Assembly: GCA_028622995.1 (NCBI GenBank)
Contig: JAJQJQ010000008.1
Coordinates: forward strand, 4,650,001 to 4,714,000
Direction of reading: 5' to 3'
Length of the DNA stretch: 64,000 nt
Source of the DNA: Panagrolaimus kolymaensis
Taxonomy: Eukaryota; Nematoda; Chromadorea; Rhabditida; Panagrolaimidae
Part shown: positions 1 to 14,000 of the stretch, one piece after another
Numbering within the stretch: position 1 is the stretch's first letter
Layout of the letters: each line of letters starts with the position of its first letter
Made by a program: the position numbers and the translations under genes
The notes under the pieces: generated by a model
The model's input: only the letters and a program-made list of their open reading frames with translations
What the model was told of the DNA's origin: nothing
Database searches by the model: none

Positions 1-3000
1 TCTCTTTCATTTTAGAAAGATTGTTTTAAAAAATCTTAAATACGGCACTTCGAGTTGGCAAAGAAAAAAAAAATATTGTTTATGTACCTCTTTTCTAAAT
101 CGACGCCAGTGAAAAAAATAAAACTAATCTTCAAAAGATATCTCTTTCATTTTAGAAAGATTGATTTAAAAAATCTAAAATACGACACTTTGAGTTGGCA
201 AAGAAAAAAAAAATATTGTTTATGTACCTCTTTTCTAAATCGACGCCAGTGAAAAAAATAAAACTAATCTTCAAAAATTATCTCTTTCATTTTAGAAAGA
301 TTGATTTAAAAAATCTAAAATACGGCACTTTGAGTTGGCAAAGAAAAAAAAAATATTGTTTATGTACCTCTTTTCTAAATCGACGCCAGTGAAAAAAATA
401 AAACTAATCTTCAAAAATTATCTCTTTCATTTTAGAAAGATTGATTTAAAAAATCTAAAATACGGCACTTTGAGTTGGCAAAGAAAAAAAAAATATTGTT
501 TATGTACCTCTTTTCTAAATCGACGCCAGTGAAAAAAATAAAACTAATCTTCAAAAATTATCTCTTTCATTTTAGAAAGATTGATTTAAAAAATCTTAAA
601 TACGGCACTTTGAGTTGGCAAAGAAAAAAAAAATATTGTTTATGTACCTCTTTTCTAAATCGACGCCAGTGAAAAAAATAAAACTAATCTTCAAAAGATA
701 TCTCTTTCATTTTAGAAAGATTGATTTAAAAAATCTTAAATACGGCACTTTGAGTAGGCAAAGAAAAAAAAAATATTGTTTATGTACCTCTTTTCTAAAT
801 CGACGCCAGTGAAAAAAATAAAACTAATCTTCAAAAATTATCTCTTTCATTTTAGAAAGATTGATTTAAAAAATCTTAAATACGGCACTTTGAGTTGGCA
901 AAGAAAAAAAAAATATTGTTTATGTACCTCTTTTCTAAATCGACGCCAGTGAAAAAAATAAAACTAATCTTCAAAAATTATCTCTTTCATTTTAGAAAGA
1001 TTGATTTAAAAAATCTAAAATACGGCACTTTGAGTTGGAAAAAAGAAAAAAAAAATATTGTTTATGTACCTCTTTTCTAAATCGACGCCAGTGAAAAAAA
1101 TAAAACTAATCTTCAAAAATTATCTCTTTCATTTTAGAAAGATTGATTTAAAAAATCTTAAATACGGCACTTTGAGTAGGCAAAGAAAAAAAAAATATTG
1201 TTTATGTACCTCTTTTCTAAATCGGCGCCAGTGAAAAAAATAAAACTAATCTTCAAAAATTATCTCTTTCATTTTAGAAAGATTGATTTAAAAAATCTTA
1301 AATACGGCACTTTGAGTTGGCAAAGAAAAAAAAAATATTGTTTATGTACCTCTTTTCTAAATCGACGCCAGTGAAAAAAATAAAACTAATCTTCAAAAAT
1401 TATCTCTTTCATTTTAGAAAGATTGATTTAAAAAATCTAAAATACGGCACTTTGAGTTGGCAAAGAAAAAAAAAATATTGTTTATGTACCTCTTTTCTAA
1501 ATCGACGCCAGTGAAAAAAATAAAACTAATCTTCAAAAATTATCTCTTTCATTTTAGAAAGATTGATTTAAAAAATCTAAAATACGGCACTTTGAGTTGG
1601 CAAAGAAAAAAAAAATATTGTTTATGTACCTCTTTTCTAAATCGACGCCAGTGAAAAAAATAAAACTAATCTTCAAAAATTATCTCTTTCATTTTAGAAA
1701 GATTGATTTAAAAAATCTAAAATACGGCACTTTGAGTTGGCAAAGAAAAAAAAAATATTGTTTATGTACCTCTTTTCTAAATCGACGCCAGTGAAAAAAA
1801 TAAAACTAATCTTCAAAAATTATCTCTTTCATTTTAGAAAGATTGATTTAAAAAATCTAAAATACGGCACTTTGAGTTGGCAAAGAAAAAAAAAATATTG
1901 TTTATGTACCTCTTTTCTAAATCGACGCCAGTGAAAAAAATAAAACTAATCTTCAAAAATTATCTCTTTCATTTTAGAAAGATTGATTTAAAAAATCTTA
2001 AATACGGCACTTTGAGTAGGCAAAGAAAAAAAAAATATTGTTTATGTACCTCTTTTCTAAATCGGCGCCAGTGAAAAAAATAAAACTAATCTTCAAAAGA
2101 TATCTCTTTCATTTTAGAAAGATTGTTTTAAAAAATCTTAAATACGGCACTTCGAGTTGGCAAAGAAAAAAAAAATATTGTTTATGTACCTCTTTTCTAA
2201 ATCGACGCCAGTGAAAAAAATAAAACTAATCTTCAAAAGATATCTCTTTCATTTTAGAAAGATTGATTTAAAAAATCTAAAATACGACACTTTGAGTTGG
2301 CAAAGAAAAAAAAAATATTGTTTATGTACCTCTTTTCTAAATCGACGCCAGTGAAAAAAATAAAACTAATCTTCAAAAATTATCTCTTTCATTTTAGAAA
2401 GATTGATTTAAAAAATCTAAAATACGGCACTTTGAGTTGGCAAAGAAAAAAAAAATATTGTTTATGTACCTCTTTTCTAAATCGACGCCAGTGAAAAAAA
2501 TAAAACTAATCTTCAAAAATTATCTCTTTCATTTTAGAAAGATTGATTTAAAAAATCTAAAATACGGCACTTTGAGTTGGCAAAGAAAAAAAAATATTGT
2601 TTATGTACCTCTTTTCTAAATCGACGCCAGTGAAAAAAATAAAACTAATCTTCAAAAATTATCTCTTTCATTTTAGAAAGATTGATTTAAAAAATCTTAA
2701 ATACGGCACTTTGAGTTGGCAAAGAAAAAAAAAATATTGTTTATGTACCTCTTTTCTAAATCGACGCCAGTGAAAAAAATAAAACTAATCTTCAAAAGAT
2801 ATCTCTTTCATTTTAGAAAGATTGATTTAAAAAATCTTAAATACGGCACTTTGAGTAGGCAAAGAAAAAAAAAATATTGTTTATGTACCTCTTTTCTAAA
2901 TCGACGCCAGTGAAAAAAATAAAACTAATCTTCAAAAATTATCTCTTTCATTTTAGAAAGATTGATTTAAAAAATCTTAAATACGGCACTTTGAGTTGGC

Positions 3001-6000
3001 AAAGAAAAAAAAAATATTGTTTATGTACCTCTTTTCTAAATCGACGCCAGTGAAAAAAATAAAACTAATCTTCAAAAATTATCTCTTTCATTTTAGAAAG
3101 ATTGATTTAAAAAATCTTAAATACGGCACTTTGAGTTGGCAAAGAAAAAAAAAATATTGTTTATGTACCTCTTTTCTAAATCGACGCCAGTGAAAAAAAT
3201 AAAACTAATCTTCAAAAATTATCTCTTTCATTTTAGAAAGATTGATTTAAAAAATCTTAAATACGGCACTTTGAGTTGGCAAAGAAAAAAAAAATATTGT
3301 TTATGTACCTCTTTTCTAAATCGACGCCAGTGAAAAAAATAAAACTAATCTTCAAAAATTATCTCTTTCATTTTAGAAAGATTGATTTTAAAAATCTTAA
3401 ATACGGCACTTTGAGTTGGCAAAGAAAAAAAAAATATTGTTTATGTACCTCTTTTCTAAATCGACGCCAGTGAAAAAAATAAAACTAATCTTCAAAAATT
3501 ATCTCTTTCATTTTAGAAAGATTGATTTAAAAAATCTTAAATACGGCACTTTGAGTTGGCAAAGAAAAAAAAAATATTGTTTATGTACCTCTTTTCTAAA
3601 TCGACGCCAGTGAAAAAAATAAAACTAATCTTCAAAAATTATCTCTTTCATTTTAGAAAGATTGATTTAAAAAATCTTAAATACGGCACTTTGAGTTGGC
3701 AAAGAAAAAAAAAATATTGTTTATGTACCTCTTTTCTAAATCGACGCCAGTGAAAAAAATAAAACTAATCTTCAAAAATTATCTCTTTCATTTTAGAAAG
3801 ATTGATTTAAAAAATCTTAAATACGGCACTTTGAGTTGGCAAAGAAAAAAAAAATATTGTTTATGTACCTCTTTTCTAAATCGACGCCAGTGAAAAAAAT
3901 AAAACTAATCTTCAAAAATTATCTCTTTCATTTTAGAAAGATTGATTTAAAAAATCTTAAATACGGCACTTTGAGTTGGCAAAGAAAAAAAAAATATTGT
4001 TTATGTACCTCTTTTCTAAATCGACGCCAGTGAAAAAAATAAAACTAATCTTCAAAAATTATCTCTTTCATTTTAGAAAGATTGATTTAAAAAATCTTAA
4101 ATACGGCACTTTGAGTTGGCAAAGAAAAAAAAAATATTGTTTATGTACCTCTTTTCTAAATCGACGCCAGTGAAAAAAATAAAACTAATCTTCAAAAATT
4201 ATCTCTTTCATTTTAGAAAGATTGATTTAAAAAATCTAAAATACGGCACTTTGAGTTGGCAAAGAAAAAAAAAATATTATTTATGTACCTCTTTTCTAAA
4301 TCGACGCCAGTGAAAAAAATAAAACTAATCTTCAAAAGATATCTCTTTCATTTTAGAAAGATTGATTTAAAAAATCTTAAATACGGCACTTTGAGTAGGC
4401 AAAGAAAAAAAAAATATTGTTTATGTACCTCTTTTCTAAATCGACGCCAGTGAAAAAAATAAAACTAATCTTCAAAAATTATCTCTTTCATTTTAGAAAG
4501 ATTGATTTAAAAAATCTTAAATACGGCACTTTGAGTTGGCAAAGAAAAAAAAAATATTGTTTATGTACCTCTTTTCTAAATCGACGCCAGTGAAAAAAAT
4601 AAAACTAATCTTCAAAAATTATCTCTTTCATTTTAGAAAGATTGATTTAAAAAATCTTAAATACGGCACTTTGAGTTGGCAAAGAAAAAAAAAATATTGT
4701 TTATGTACCTCTTTTCTAAATCGACGCCAGTGAAAAAAATAAAACTAATCTTCAAAAATTATCTCTTTCATTTTAGAAAGATTGATTTAAAAAATCTTAA
4801 ATACGGCACTTTGAGTTGGCAAAGAAAAAAAAAATATTGTTTATGTACCTCTTTTCTAAATCGACGCCAGTGAAAAAAATAAAACTAATCTTCAAAAATT
4901 ATCTCTTTCATTTTAGAAAGATTGATTTAAAAAATCTTAAATACGGCACTTTGAGTTGGCAAAGAAAAAAAAAATATTGTTTATGTACCTCTTTTCTAAA
5001 TCGACGCCAGTGAAAAAAATAAAACTAATCTTCAAAAATTATCTCTTTCATTTTAGAAAGATTGATTTAAAAAATCTTAAATACGGCACTTTGAGTTGGC
5101 AAAGAAAAAAAAAATATTGTTTATGTACCTCTTTTCTAAATCGACGCCAGTGAAAAAAATAAAACTAATCTTCAAAAATTATCTCTTTCATTTTAGAAAG
5201 ATTGATTTAAAAAATCTTAAATACGGCACTTTGAGTTGGCAAAGAAAAAAAAAATATTGTTTATGTACCTCTTTTCTAAATCGACGCCAGTGAAAAAAAT
5301 AAAACTAATCTTCAAAAATTATCTCTTTCATTTTAGAAAGATTGATTTAAAAAATCTTAAATACGGCACTTTGAGTTGGCAAAGAAAAAAAAAATATTGT
5401 TTATGTACCTCTTTTCTAAATCGACGCCAGTGAAAAAAATAAAACTAATCTTCAAAAATTATCTCTTTCATTTTAGAAAGATTGATTTAAAAAATCTTAA
5501 ATACGGCACTTTGAGTTGGCAAAGAAAAAAAAAATATTGTTTATGTACCTCTTTTCTAAATCGACGCCAGTGAAAAAAATAAAACTAATCTTCAAAAGAT
5601 ATCTCTTTCATTTTAGAAAGATTGATTTAAAAAATCTTAAATACGGCACTTTGAGTAGGCAAAGAAAAAAAAAATATTGTTTATGTACCTCTTTTCTAAA
5701 TCGACGCCAGTGAAAAAAATAAAACTAATCTTCAAAAATTATCTCTTTCATTTTAGAAAGATTGATTTAAAAAATCTTAAATACGGCACTTTGAGTTGGC
5801 AAAGAAAAAAAAAATATTGTTTATGTACCTCTTTTCTAAATCGACGCCAGTGAAAAAAATAAAACTAATCTTCAAAAATTATCTCTTTCATTTTAGAAAG
5901 ATTGATTTAAAAAATCTTAAATACGGCACTTTGAGTTGGCAAAGAAAAAAAAAATATTGTTTATGTACCTCTTTTCTAAATCGACGCCAGTGAAAAAAAT

Positions 6001-8090
6001 AAAACTAATCTTCAAAAATTATCTCTTTCATTTTAGAAAGATTGATTTAAAAAATCTTAAATACGGCACTTTGAGTTGGCAAAGAAAAAAAAAATATTGT
6101 TTATGTACCTCTTTTCTAAATCGACGCCAGTGAAAAAAATAAAACTAATCTTCAAAAATTATCTCTTTCATTTTAGAAACTTTGATTTAAAAAATCTTAA
6201 ATACGGCACTTTGAGTTGGCAAAGAAAAAAAAAATATTGTTTATGTACCTCTTTTCTAAATCGACGCCAGTGAAAAAAATAAAACTAATCTTCAAAAATT
6301 ATCTCTTTCATTTTAGAAAGATTGATTTAAAAAATCTTAAATACGGCACTTTGAGTTGGCAAAGAAAAAAAAAATATTGTTTATGTACCTCTTTTCTAAA
6401 TCGACGCCAGTGAAAAAAATAAAACTAATCTTCAAAAATTATCTCTTTCATTTTAGAAAGATTGATTTAAAAAATCTTAAATACGGCACTTTGAGTTGGC
6501 AAAGAAAAAAAAAATATTGTTTATGTACCTCTTTTCTAAATCGACGCCAGTGAAAAAAATAAAACTAATCTTCAAAAATTATCTCTTTCATTTTAGAAAG
6601 ATTGATTTAAAAAATCTTAAATACGGCACTTTGAGTTGGCAAAGAAAAAAAAAATATTGTTTATGTACCTCTTTTCTAAATCGACGCCAGTGAAAAAAAT
6701 AAAACTAATCTTCAAAAATTATCTCTTTCATTTTAGAAAGATTGATTTAAAAAATCTTAAATACGGCACTTTGAGTTGGCAAAGAAAAAAAAAATATTGT
6801 TTATGTACCTCTTTTCTAAATCGACGCCAGTGAAAAAAATAAAACTAATCTTCAAAAATTATCTCTTTCATTTTAGAAAGATTGATTTAAAAAATCTTAA
6901 ATACGGCACTTTGAGTTGGCAAAGAAAAAAAAAATATTGTTTATGTACCTCTTTTCTAAATCGACGCCAGTGAAAAAAATAAAACTAATCTTCAAAAATT
7001 ATCTCTTTCATTTTAGAAAGATTGATTTAAAAAATCTTAAATACGGCACTTTGAGTTGGCAAAGAAAAAAAAAATATTGTTTATGTACCTCTTTTCTAAA
7101 TCGACGCCAGTGAAAAAAATAAAACTAATCTTCAAAAATTATCTCTTTCATTTTAGAAAGATTGATTTAAAAAATCTTAAATACGGCACTTTGAGTTGGC
7201 AAAGAAAAAAAAAATATTGTTTATGTACCTCTTTTCTAAATCGACGCCAGTGAAAAAAATAAAACTAATCTTCAAAAATTATCTCTTTCATTTTAGAAAG
7301 ATTGATTTAAAAAATCTTAAATACGGCACTTTGAGTTGGCAAAGAAAAAAAAAATATTGTTTATGTACCTCTTTTCTAAATCGACGCCAGTGAAAAAAAT
7401 AAAACTAATCTTCAAAAATTATCTCTTTCATTTTAGAAAGATTGATTTAAAAAATCTTAAATACGGCACTTTGAGTTGGCAAAGAAAAAAAAAATATTGT
7501 TTATGTACCTCTTTTCTAAATCGACGCCAGTGAAAAAAATAAAACTAATCTTCAAAAATTATCTCTTTCATTTTAGAAAGATTGATTTAAAAAATCTTAA
7601 ATACGGCACTTTGAGTTGGCAAAGAAAAAAAAAATATTGTTTATGTACCTCTTTTCTAAATCGACGCCAGTGAAAAAAATAAAACTAATCTTCAAAAATT
7701 ATCTCTTTCATTTTAGAAAGATTGATTTAAAAAATCTTAAATACGGCACTTTGAGTTGGCAAAGAAAAAAAAAATATTGTTTATGTACCTCTTTTCTAAA
7801 TCGACGCCAGTGAAAAAAATAAAACTAATCTTCAAAAATTATCTCTTTCATTTTAGAAAGATTGATTTAAAAAATCTTAAATACGGCACTTTGAGTTGGC
7901 AAAGAAAAAAAAAATATTGTTTATGTACCTCTTTTCTAAATCGACGCCAGTGAAAAAAATAAAACTAATCTTCAAAAATTATCTCTTTCATTTTAGAAAG
8001 ATTGATTTAAAAAATCTTAAATACGGCACTTTGAGTTGGCAAAGAAAAAAAAAATATTGTTTATGTACCTCTTTTCTAAATCGACGCCAG
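1..8090. repeat. Satellite sub-block of A-type units
   Basis: All units here carry spacer A, which reads about AAAAAAATAAAACTAATC followed by TTCAAAAATT. Minor variants recur: AAAAGATATC in place of AAAATTATC near 136, 696, 2096, 2236, 2796, 4336 and 5596, and GAGTAGG in place of GAGTTGG near 756, 1176, 2016, 2856, 4396 and 5656. The variant pattern of about 1-900 repeats at about 2102-3000, so a segment of about 15 units was duplicated. From about 5800 to 8090 the copies are almost identical. Confidence 0.95.
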
Positions 8091-11000
8091 TGATTAAATT
8101 TAAATGAATCAGCCAAAATTATCTCTTTCATTTTAGAAAGATTGTTTTAAAAAATCTTAAATACGGCACTTTGAGTTGGCAAAGAAAAAAAAAATATTGT
8201 TTATGTACCTCTTTTCTAAATCGACGCCAGTGAAAAAAATAAAACTAATCTTCAAAAATTATCTCTTTCATTTTAGAAAGATTGATTTAAAAAATCTTAA
8301 ATACGGCACTTTGAGTTGGCAAAGAAAAAAAAAATATTGTTTATGTACCTCTTTTCTAAATCGACGCCAGTGATTAAATTTAAATGAATCAGCCAAAATT
8401 ATCTCTTTCATTTTAGAAAGATTGTTTTAAAAAATCTTAAATACGGCACTTTGAGTTGGCAAAGAAAAAAAAAATATTGTTTATGTACCTCTTTTCTAAA
8501 TCGACGCCAGTGATTAAATTTAAATGAATCAGCCAAAATTATCTCTTTCATTTTAGAAAGATTGATTTAAAAAATCTTAAATACGGCACTTTGAGTTGGC
8601 AAAGAAAAAAAAAATATTGTTTATGTACCTCTTTTCTAAATCGACGCCAGTGATTAAATTTAAATGAATCAGCCAAAATTATCTCTTTCATTTTAGAAAG
8701 ATTGATTTAAAAAATCTTAAATACGGCACTTTGAGTTGGCAAAGAAAAAAAAAATATTGTTTATGTACCTCTTTTCTAAATCGACGCCAGTGATTAAATT
8801 TAAATGAATCAGCCAAAATTATCTCTTTCATTTTAGAAAGATTGTTTTAAAAAATCTTAAATACGGCACTTTGAGTTGGCAAAGAAAAAAAAAATATTGT
8901 TTATGTACCTCTTTTCTAAATCGACGCCAGTGATTAAATTTAAATGAATCAGCCAAAATTATCTCTTTCATTTTAGAAAGATTGTTTTAAAAAATCTTAA
9001 ATACGGCACTTTGAGTTGGCAAAGAAAAAAAAAATATTGTTTATGTACCTCTTTTCTAAATCGACGCCAGTGATTAAATTTAAATGAATCAGCCAAAATT
9101 ATCTCTTTCATTTTAGAAAGATTGTTTTAAAAAATCTTAAATACGGCACTTTGAGTTGGCAAAGAAAAAAAAAATATTGTTTATGTACCTCTTTTCTAAA
9201 TCGACGCCAGTGAAAAAAATAAAACTAATCTTCAAAAATTATCTCTTTCATTTTAGAAAGATTGATTTAAAAAATCTTAAATACGGCACTTTGAGTTGGC
9301 AAAGAAAAAAAAAATATTGTTTATGTACCTCTTTTCTAAATCGACGCCAGTGATTAAATTTAAATGAATCAGCCAAAATTATCTCTTTCATTTTAGAAAG
9401 ATTGTTTTAAAAAATCTTAAATACGGCACTTTGAGTTGGCAAAGAAAAAAAAAATATTGTTTATGTACCTCTTTTCTAAATCGACGCCAGTGAAAAAAAT
9501 AAAACTAATCTTCAAAAATTATCTCTTTCATTTTAGAAAGATTGATTTAAAAAATCTTAAATACGGCACTTTGAGTTGGCAAAGAAAAAAAAAATATTGT
9601 TTATGTACCTCTTTTCTAAATCGACGCCAGTGATTAAATTTAAATGAATCAGCCAAAATTATCTCTTTCATTTTAGAAAGATTGTTTTAAAAAATCTTAA
9701 ATACGGCACTTTGAGTTGGCAAAGAAAAAAAAAATATTGTTTATGTACCTCTTTTCTAAATCGACGCCAGTGATTAAATTTAAATGAATCAGCCAAAATT
9801 ATCTCTTTCATTTTAGAAAGATTGTTTTAAAAAATCTTAAATACGGCACTTTGAGTTGGCAAAGAAAAAAAAAATATTGTTTATGTACCTCTTTTCTAAA
9901 TCGACGCCAGTGATTAAATTTAAATGAATCAGCCAAAATTATCTCTTTCATTTTAGAAAGATTGATTTAAAAAATCTTAAATACGGCACTTTGAGTTGGC
10001 AAAGAAAAAAAAAATATTGTTTATGTACCTCTTTTCTAAATCGACGCCAGTGATTAAATTTAAATGAATCAGCCAAAATTATCTCTTTCATTTTAGAAAG
10101 ATTGTTTTAAAAAATCTTAAATACGGCACTTTGAGTTGGCAAAGAAAAAAAAAATATTGTTTATGTACCTCTTTTCTAAATCGACGCCAGTGATTAAATT
10201 TAAATGAATCAGCCAAAATTATCTCTTTCATTTTAGAAAGATTGTTTTAAAAAATCTTAAATACGGCACTTTGAGTTGGCAAAGAAAAAAAAAATATTGT
10301 TTATGTACCTCTTTTCTAAATCGACGCCAGTGATTAAATTTAAATGAATCAGCCAAAATTATCTCTTTCATTTTAGAAAGATTGTTTTAAAAAATCTTAA
10401 ATACGGCACTTTGAGTTGGCAAAGAAAAAAAAAATATTGTTTATGTACCTCTTTTCTAAATCGACGCCAGTGAAAAAAATAAAACTAATCTTCAAAAATT
10501 ATCTCTTTCATTTTAGAAAGATTGATTTAAAAAATCTTAAATACGGCACTTTGAGTTGGCAAAGAAAAAAAAAATATTGTTTATGTACCTCTTTTCTAAA
10601 TCGACGCCAGTGATTAAATTTAAATGAATCAGCCAAAATTATCTCTTTCATTTTAGAAAGATTGTTTTAAAAAATCTTAAATACGGCACTTTGAGTTGGC
10701 AAAGAAAAAAAAAATATTGTTTATGTACCTCTTTTCTAAATCGACGCCAGTGATTAAATTTAAATGAATCAGCCAAAATTATCTCTTTCATTTTAGAAAG
10801 ATTGTTTTAAAAAATCTTAAATACGGCACTTTGAGTTGGCAAAGAAAAAAAAAATATTGTTTATGTACCTCTTTTCTAAATCGACGCCAGTGATTAAATT
10901 TAAATGAATCAGCCAAAATTATCTCTTTCATTTTAGAAAGATTGTTTTAAAAAATCTTAAATACGGCACTTTGAGTTGGCAAAGAAAAAAAAAATATTGT

Positions 11001-14000
11001 TTATGTACCTCTTTTCTAAATCGACGCCAGTGAAAAAAATAAAACTAATCTTCAAAAATTATCTCTTTCATTTTAGAAAGATTGATTTAAAAAATCTTAA
11101 ATACGGCACTTTGAGTTGGCAAAGAAAAAAAAAATATTGTTTATGTACCTCTTTTCTAAATCGACGCCAGTGATTAAATTTAAATGAATCAGCCAAAATT
11201 ATCTCTTTCATTTTAGAAAGATTGTTTTAAAAAATCTTAAATACGGCACTTTGAGTTGGCAAAGAAAAAAAAAATATTGTTTATGTACCTCTTTTCTAAA
11301 TCGACGCCAGTGAAAAAAATAAAACTAATCTTCAAAAATTATCTCTTTCATTTTAGAAAGATTGATTTAAAAAATCTTAAATACGGCACTTTGAGTTGGC
11401 AAAGAAAAAAAAAATATTGTTTATGTACCTCTTTTCTAAATCGACGCCAGTGATTAAATTTAAATGAATCAGCCAAAATTATCTCTTTCATTTTAGAAAG
11501 ATTGTTTTAAAAAATCTTAAATACGGCACTTTGAGTTGGCAAAGAAAAAAAAAATATTGTTTATGTACCTCTTTTCTAAATCGACGCCAGTGATTAAATT
11601 TAAATGAATCAGCCAAAATTATCTCTTTCATTTTAGAAAGATTGTTTTAAAAAATCTTAAATACGGCACTTTGAGTTGGCAAAGAAAAAAAAAATATTGT
11701 TTATGTACCTCTTTTCTAAATCGACGCCAGTGAAAAAAATAAAACTAATCTTCAAAAATTATCTCTTTCATTTTAGAAAGATTGATTTAAAAAATCTTAA
11801 ATACGGCACTTTGAGTTGGCAAAGAAAAAAAAAATATTGTTTATGTACCTCTTTTCTAAATCGACGCCAGTGATTAAATTTAAATGAATCAGCCAAAATT
11901 ATCTCTTTCATTTTAGAAAGATTGTTTTAAAAAATCTTAAATACGGCACTTTGAGTTGGCAAAGAAAAAAAAAATATTGTTTATGTACCTCTTTTCTAAA
12001 TCGACGCCAGTGAAAAAAATAAAAATAATCTTCAAAAATTATCTCTTTCATTTTAGAAAGATTGATTTAAAAAATCTTAAATACGGCACTTTGAGTTGGC
12101 AAAGAAAAAAAAAATATTGTTTATGTACCTCTTTTCTAAATCGACGCCAGTGATTAAATTTAAATGAATCAGCCAAAATTATCTCTTTCATTTTAGAAAG
12201 ATTGTTTTAAAAAATCTTAAATACGGCACTTTGAGTTGGCAAAGAAAAAAAAAATATTGTTTATGTACCTCTTTTCTAAATCGACGCCAGTGAAAAAAAT
12301 AAAACTAATCTTCAAAAATTATCTCTTTCATTTTAGAAAGATTGATTTAAAAAATCTTAAATACGGCACTTTGAGTTGGCAAAGAAAAAAAAAATATTGT
12401 TTATGTACCTCTTTTCTAAATCGACGCCAGTGATTAAATTTAAATGAATCAGCCAAAATTATCTCTTTCATTTTAGAAAGATTGTTTTAAAAAATCTTAA
12501 ATACGGCACTTTGAGTTGGCAAAGAAAAAAAAAATATTGTTTATGTACCTCTTTTCTAAATCGACGCCAGTGAAAAAAATAAAAATAATCTTCAAAAATT
12601 ATCTCTTTCATTTTAGAAAGATTGATTTAAAAAATCTTAAATACGGCACTTTGAGTTGGCAAAGAAAAAAAAAATATTGTTTATGTACCTCTTTTCTAAA
12701 TCGACGCCAGTGATTAAATTTAAATGAATCAGCCAAAATTATCTCTTTCATTTTAGAAAGATTGTTTTAAAAAATCTTAAATACGGCACTTTGAGTTGGC
12801 AAAGAAAAAAAAAATATTGTTTATGTACCTCTTTTCTAAATCGACGCCAGTGAAAAAAATAAAACTAATCTTCAAAAATTATCTCTTTCATTTTAGAAAG
12901 ATTGATTTAAAAAATCTTAAATACGGCACTTTGAGTTGGCAAAGAAAAAAAAAATATTGTTTATGTACCTCTTTTCTAAATCGACGCCAGTGAAAAAAAT
13001 AAAACTAATCTTCAAAAATTATCTCTTTCATTTTAGAAAGATTGTTTTAAAAAATCTAAAATACGGCACTTTGAGTTGGCAAAGAAAAAAAAAATATTGT
13101 TTATGTACCTCTTTTCTAAATCGACGCCAGTGATTAAATTTAAATGAATCAGCCAAAATTATCTCTTTCATTTTAGAAAGATTGTTTTAAAAAATCTTAA
13201 ATACGGCACTTTGAGTTGGCAAAGAAAAAAAAAATATTGTTTATGTACCTCTTTTCTAAATCGACGCCAGTGATTAAATTTAAATGAATCAGCCAAAATT
13301 ATCTCTTTCATTTTAGAAAGATTGTTTTAAAAAATCTTAAATACGGCACTTTGAGTTGGCAAAGAAAAAAAAAATATTGTTTATGTACCTCTTTTCTAAA
13401 TCGACGCCAGTGAAAAAAATAAAACTAATCTTCAAAAATTATCTCTTTCATTTTAGAAAGATTGATTTAAAAAATCTAAAATACGGCACTTTGAGTTGGC
13501 AAAGAAAAAAAAAATATTGTTTATGTACCTCTTTTCTAAATCGACGCCAGTGATTAAATTTAAATGAATCAGCCAAAATTATCTCTTTCATTTTAGAAAG
13601 ATTGTTTTAAAAAATCTTAAATACGGCACTTTGAGTTGGCAAAGAAAAAAAAAATATTGTTTATGTACCTCTTTTCTAAATCGACGCCAGTGATTAAATT
13701 TAAATGAATCAGCCAAAATTATCTCTTTCATTTTAGAAAGATTGTTTTAAAAAATCTTAAATACGGCACTTTGAGTTGGCAAAGAAAAAAAAAATATTGT
13801 TTATGTACCTCTTTTCTAAATCGACGCCAGTGAAAAAAATAAAACTAATCTTCAAAAATTATCTCTTTCATTTTAGAAAGATTGATTTAAAAAATCTAAA
13901 ATACGGCACTTTGAGTTGGCAAAGAAAAAAAAAATATTGTTTATGTACCTCTTTTCTAAATCGACGCCAGTGATTAAATTTAAATGAATCAGCCAAAATT

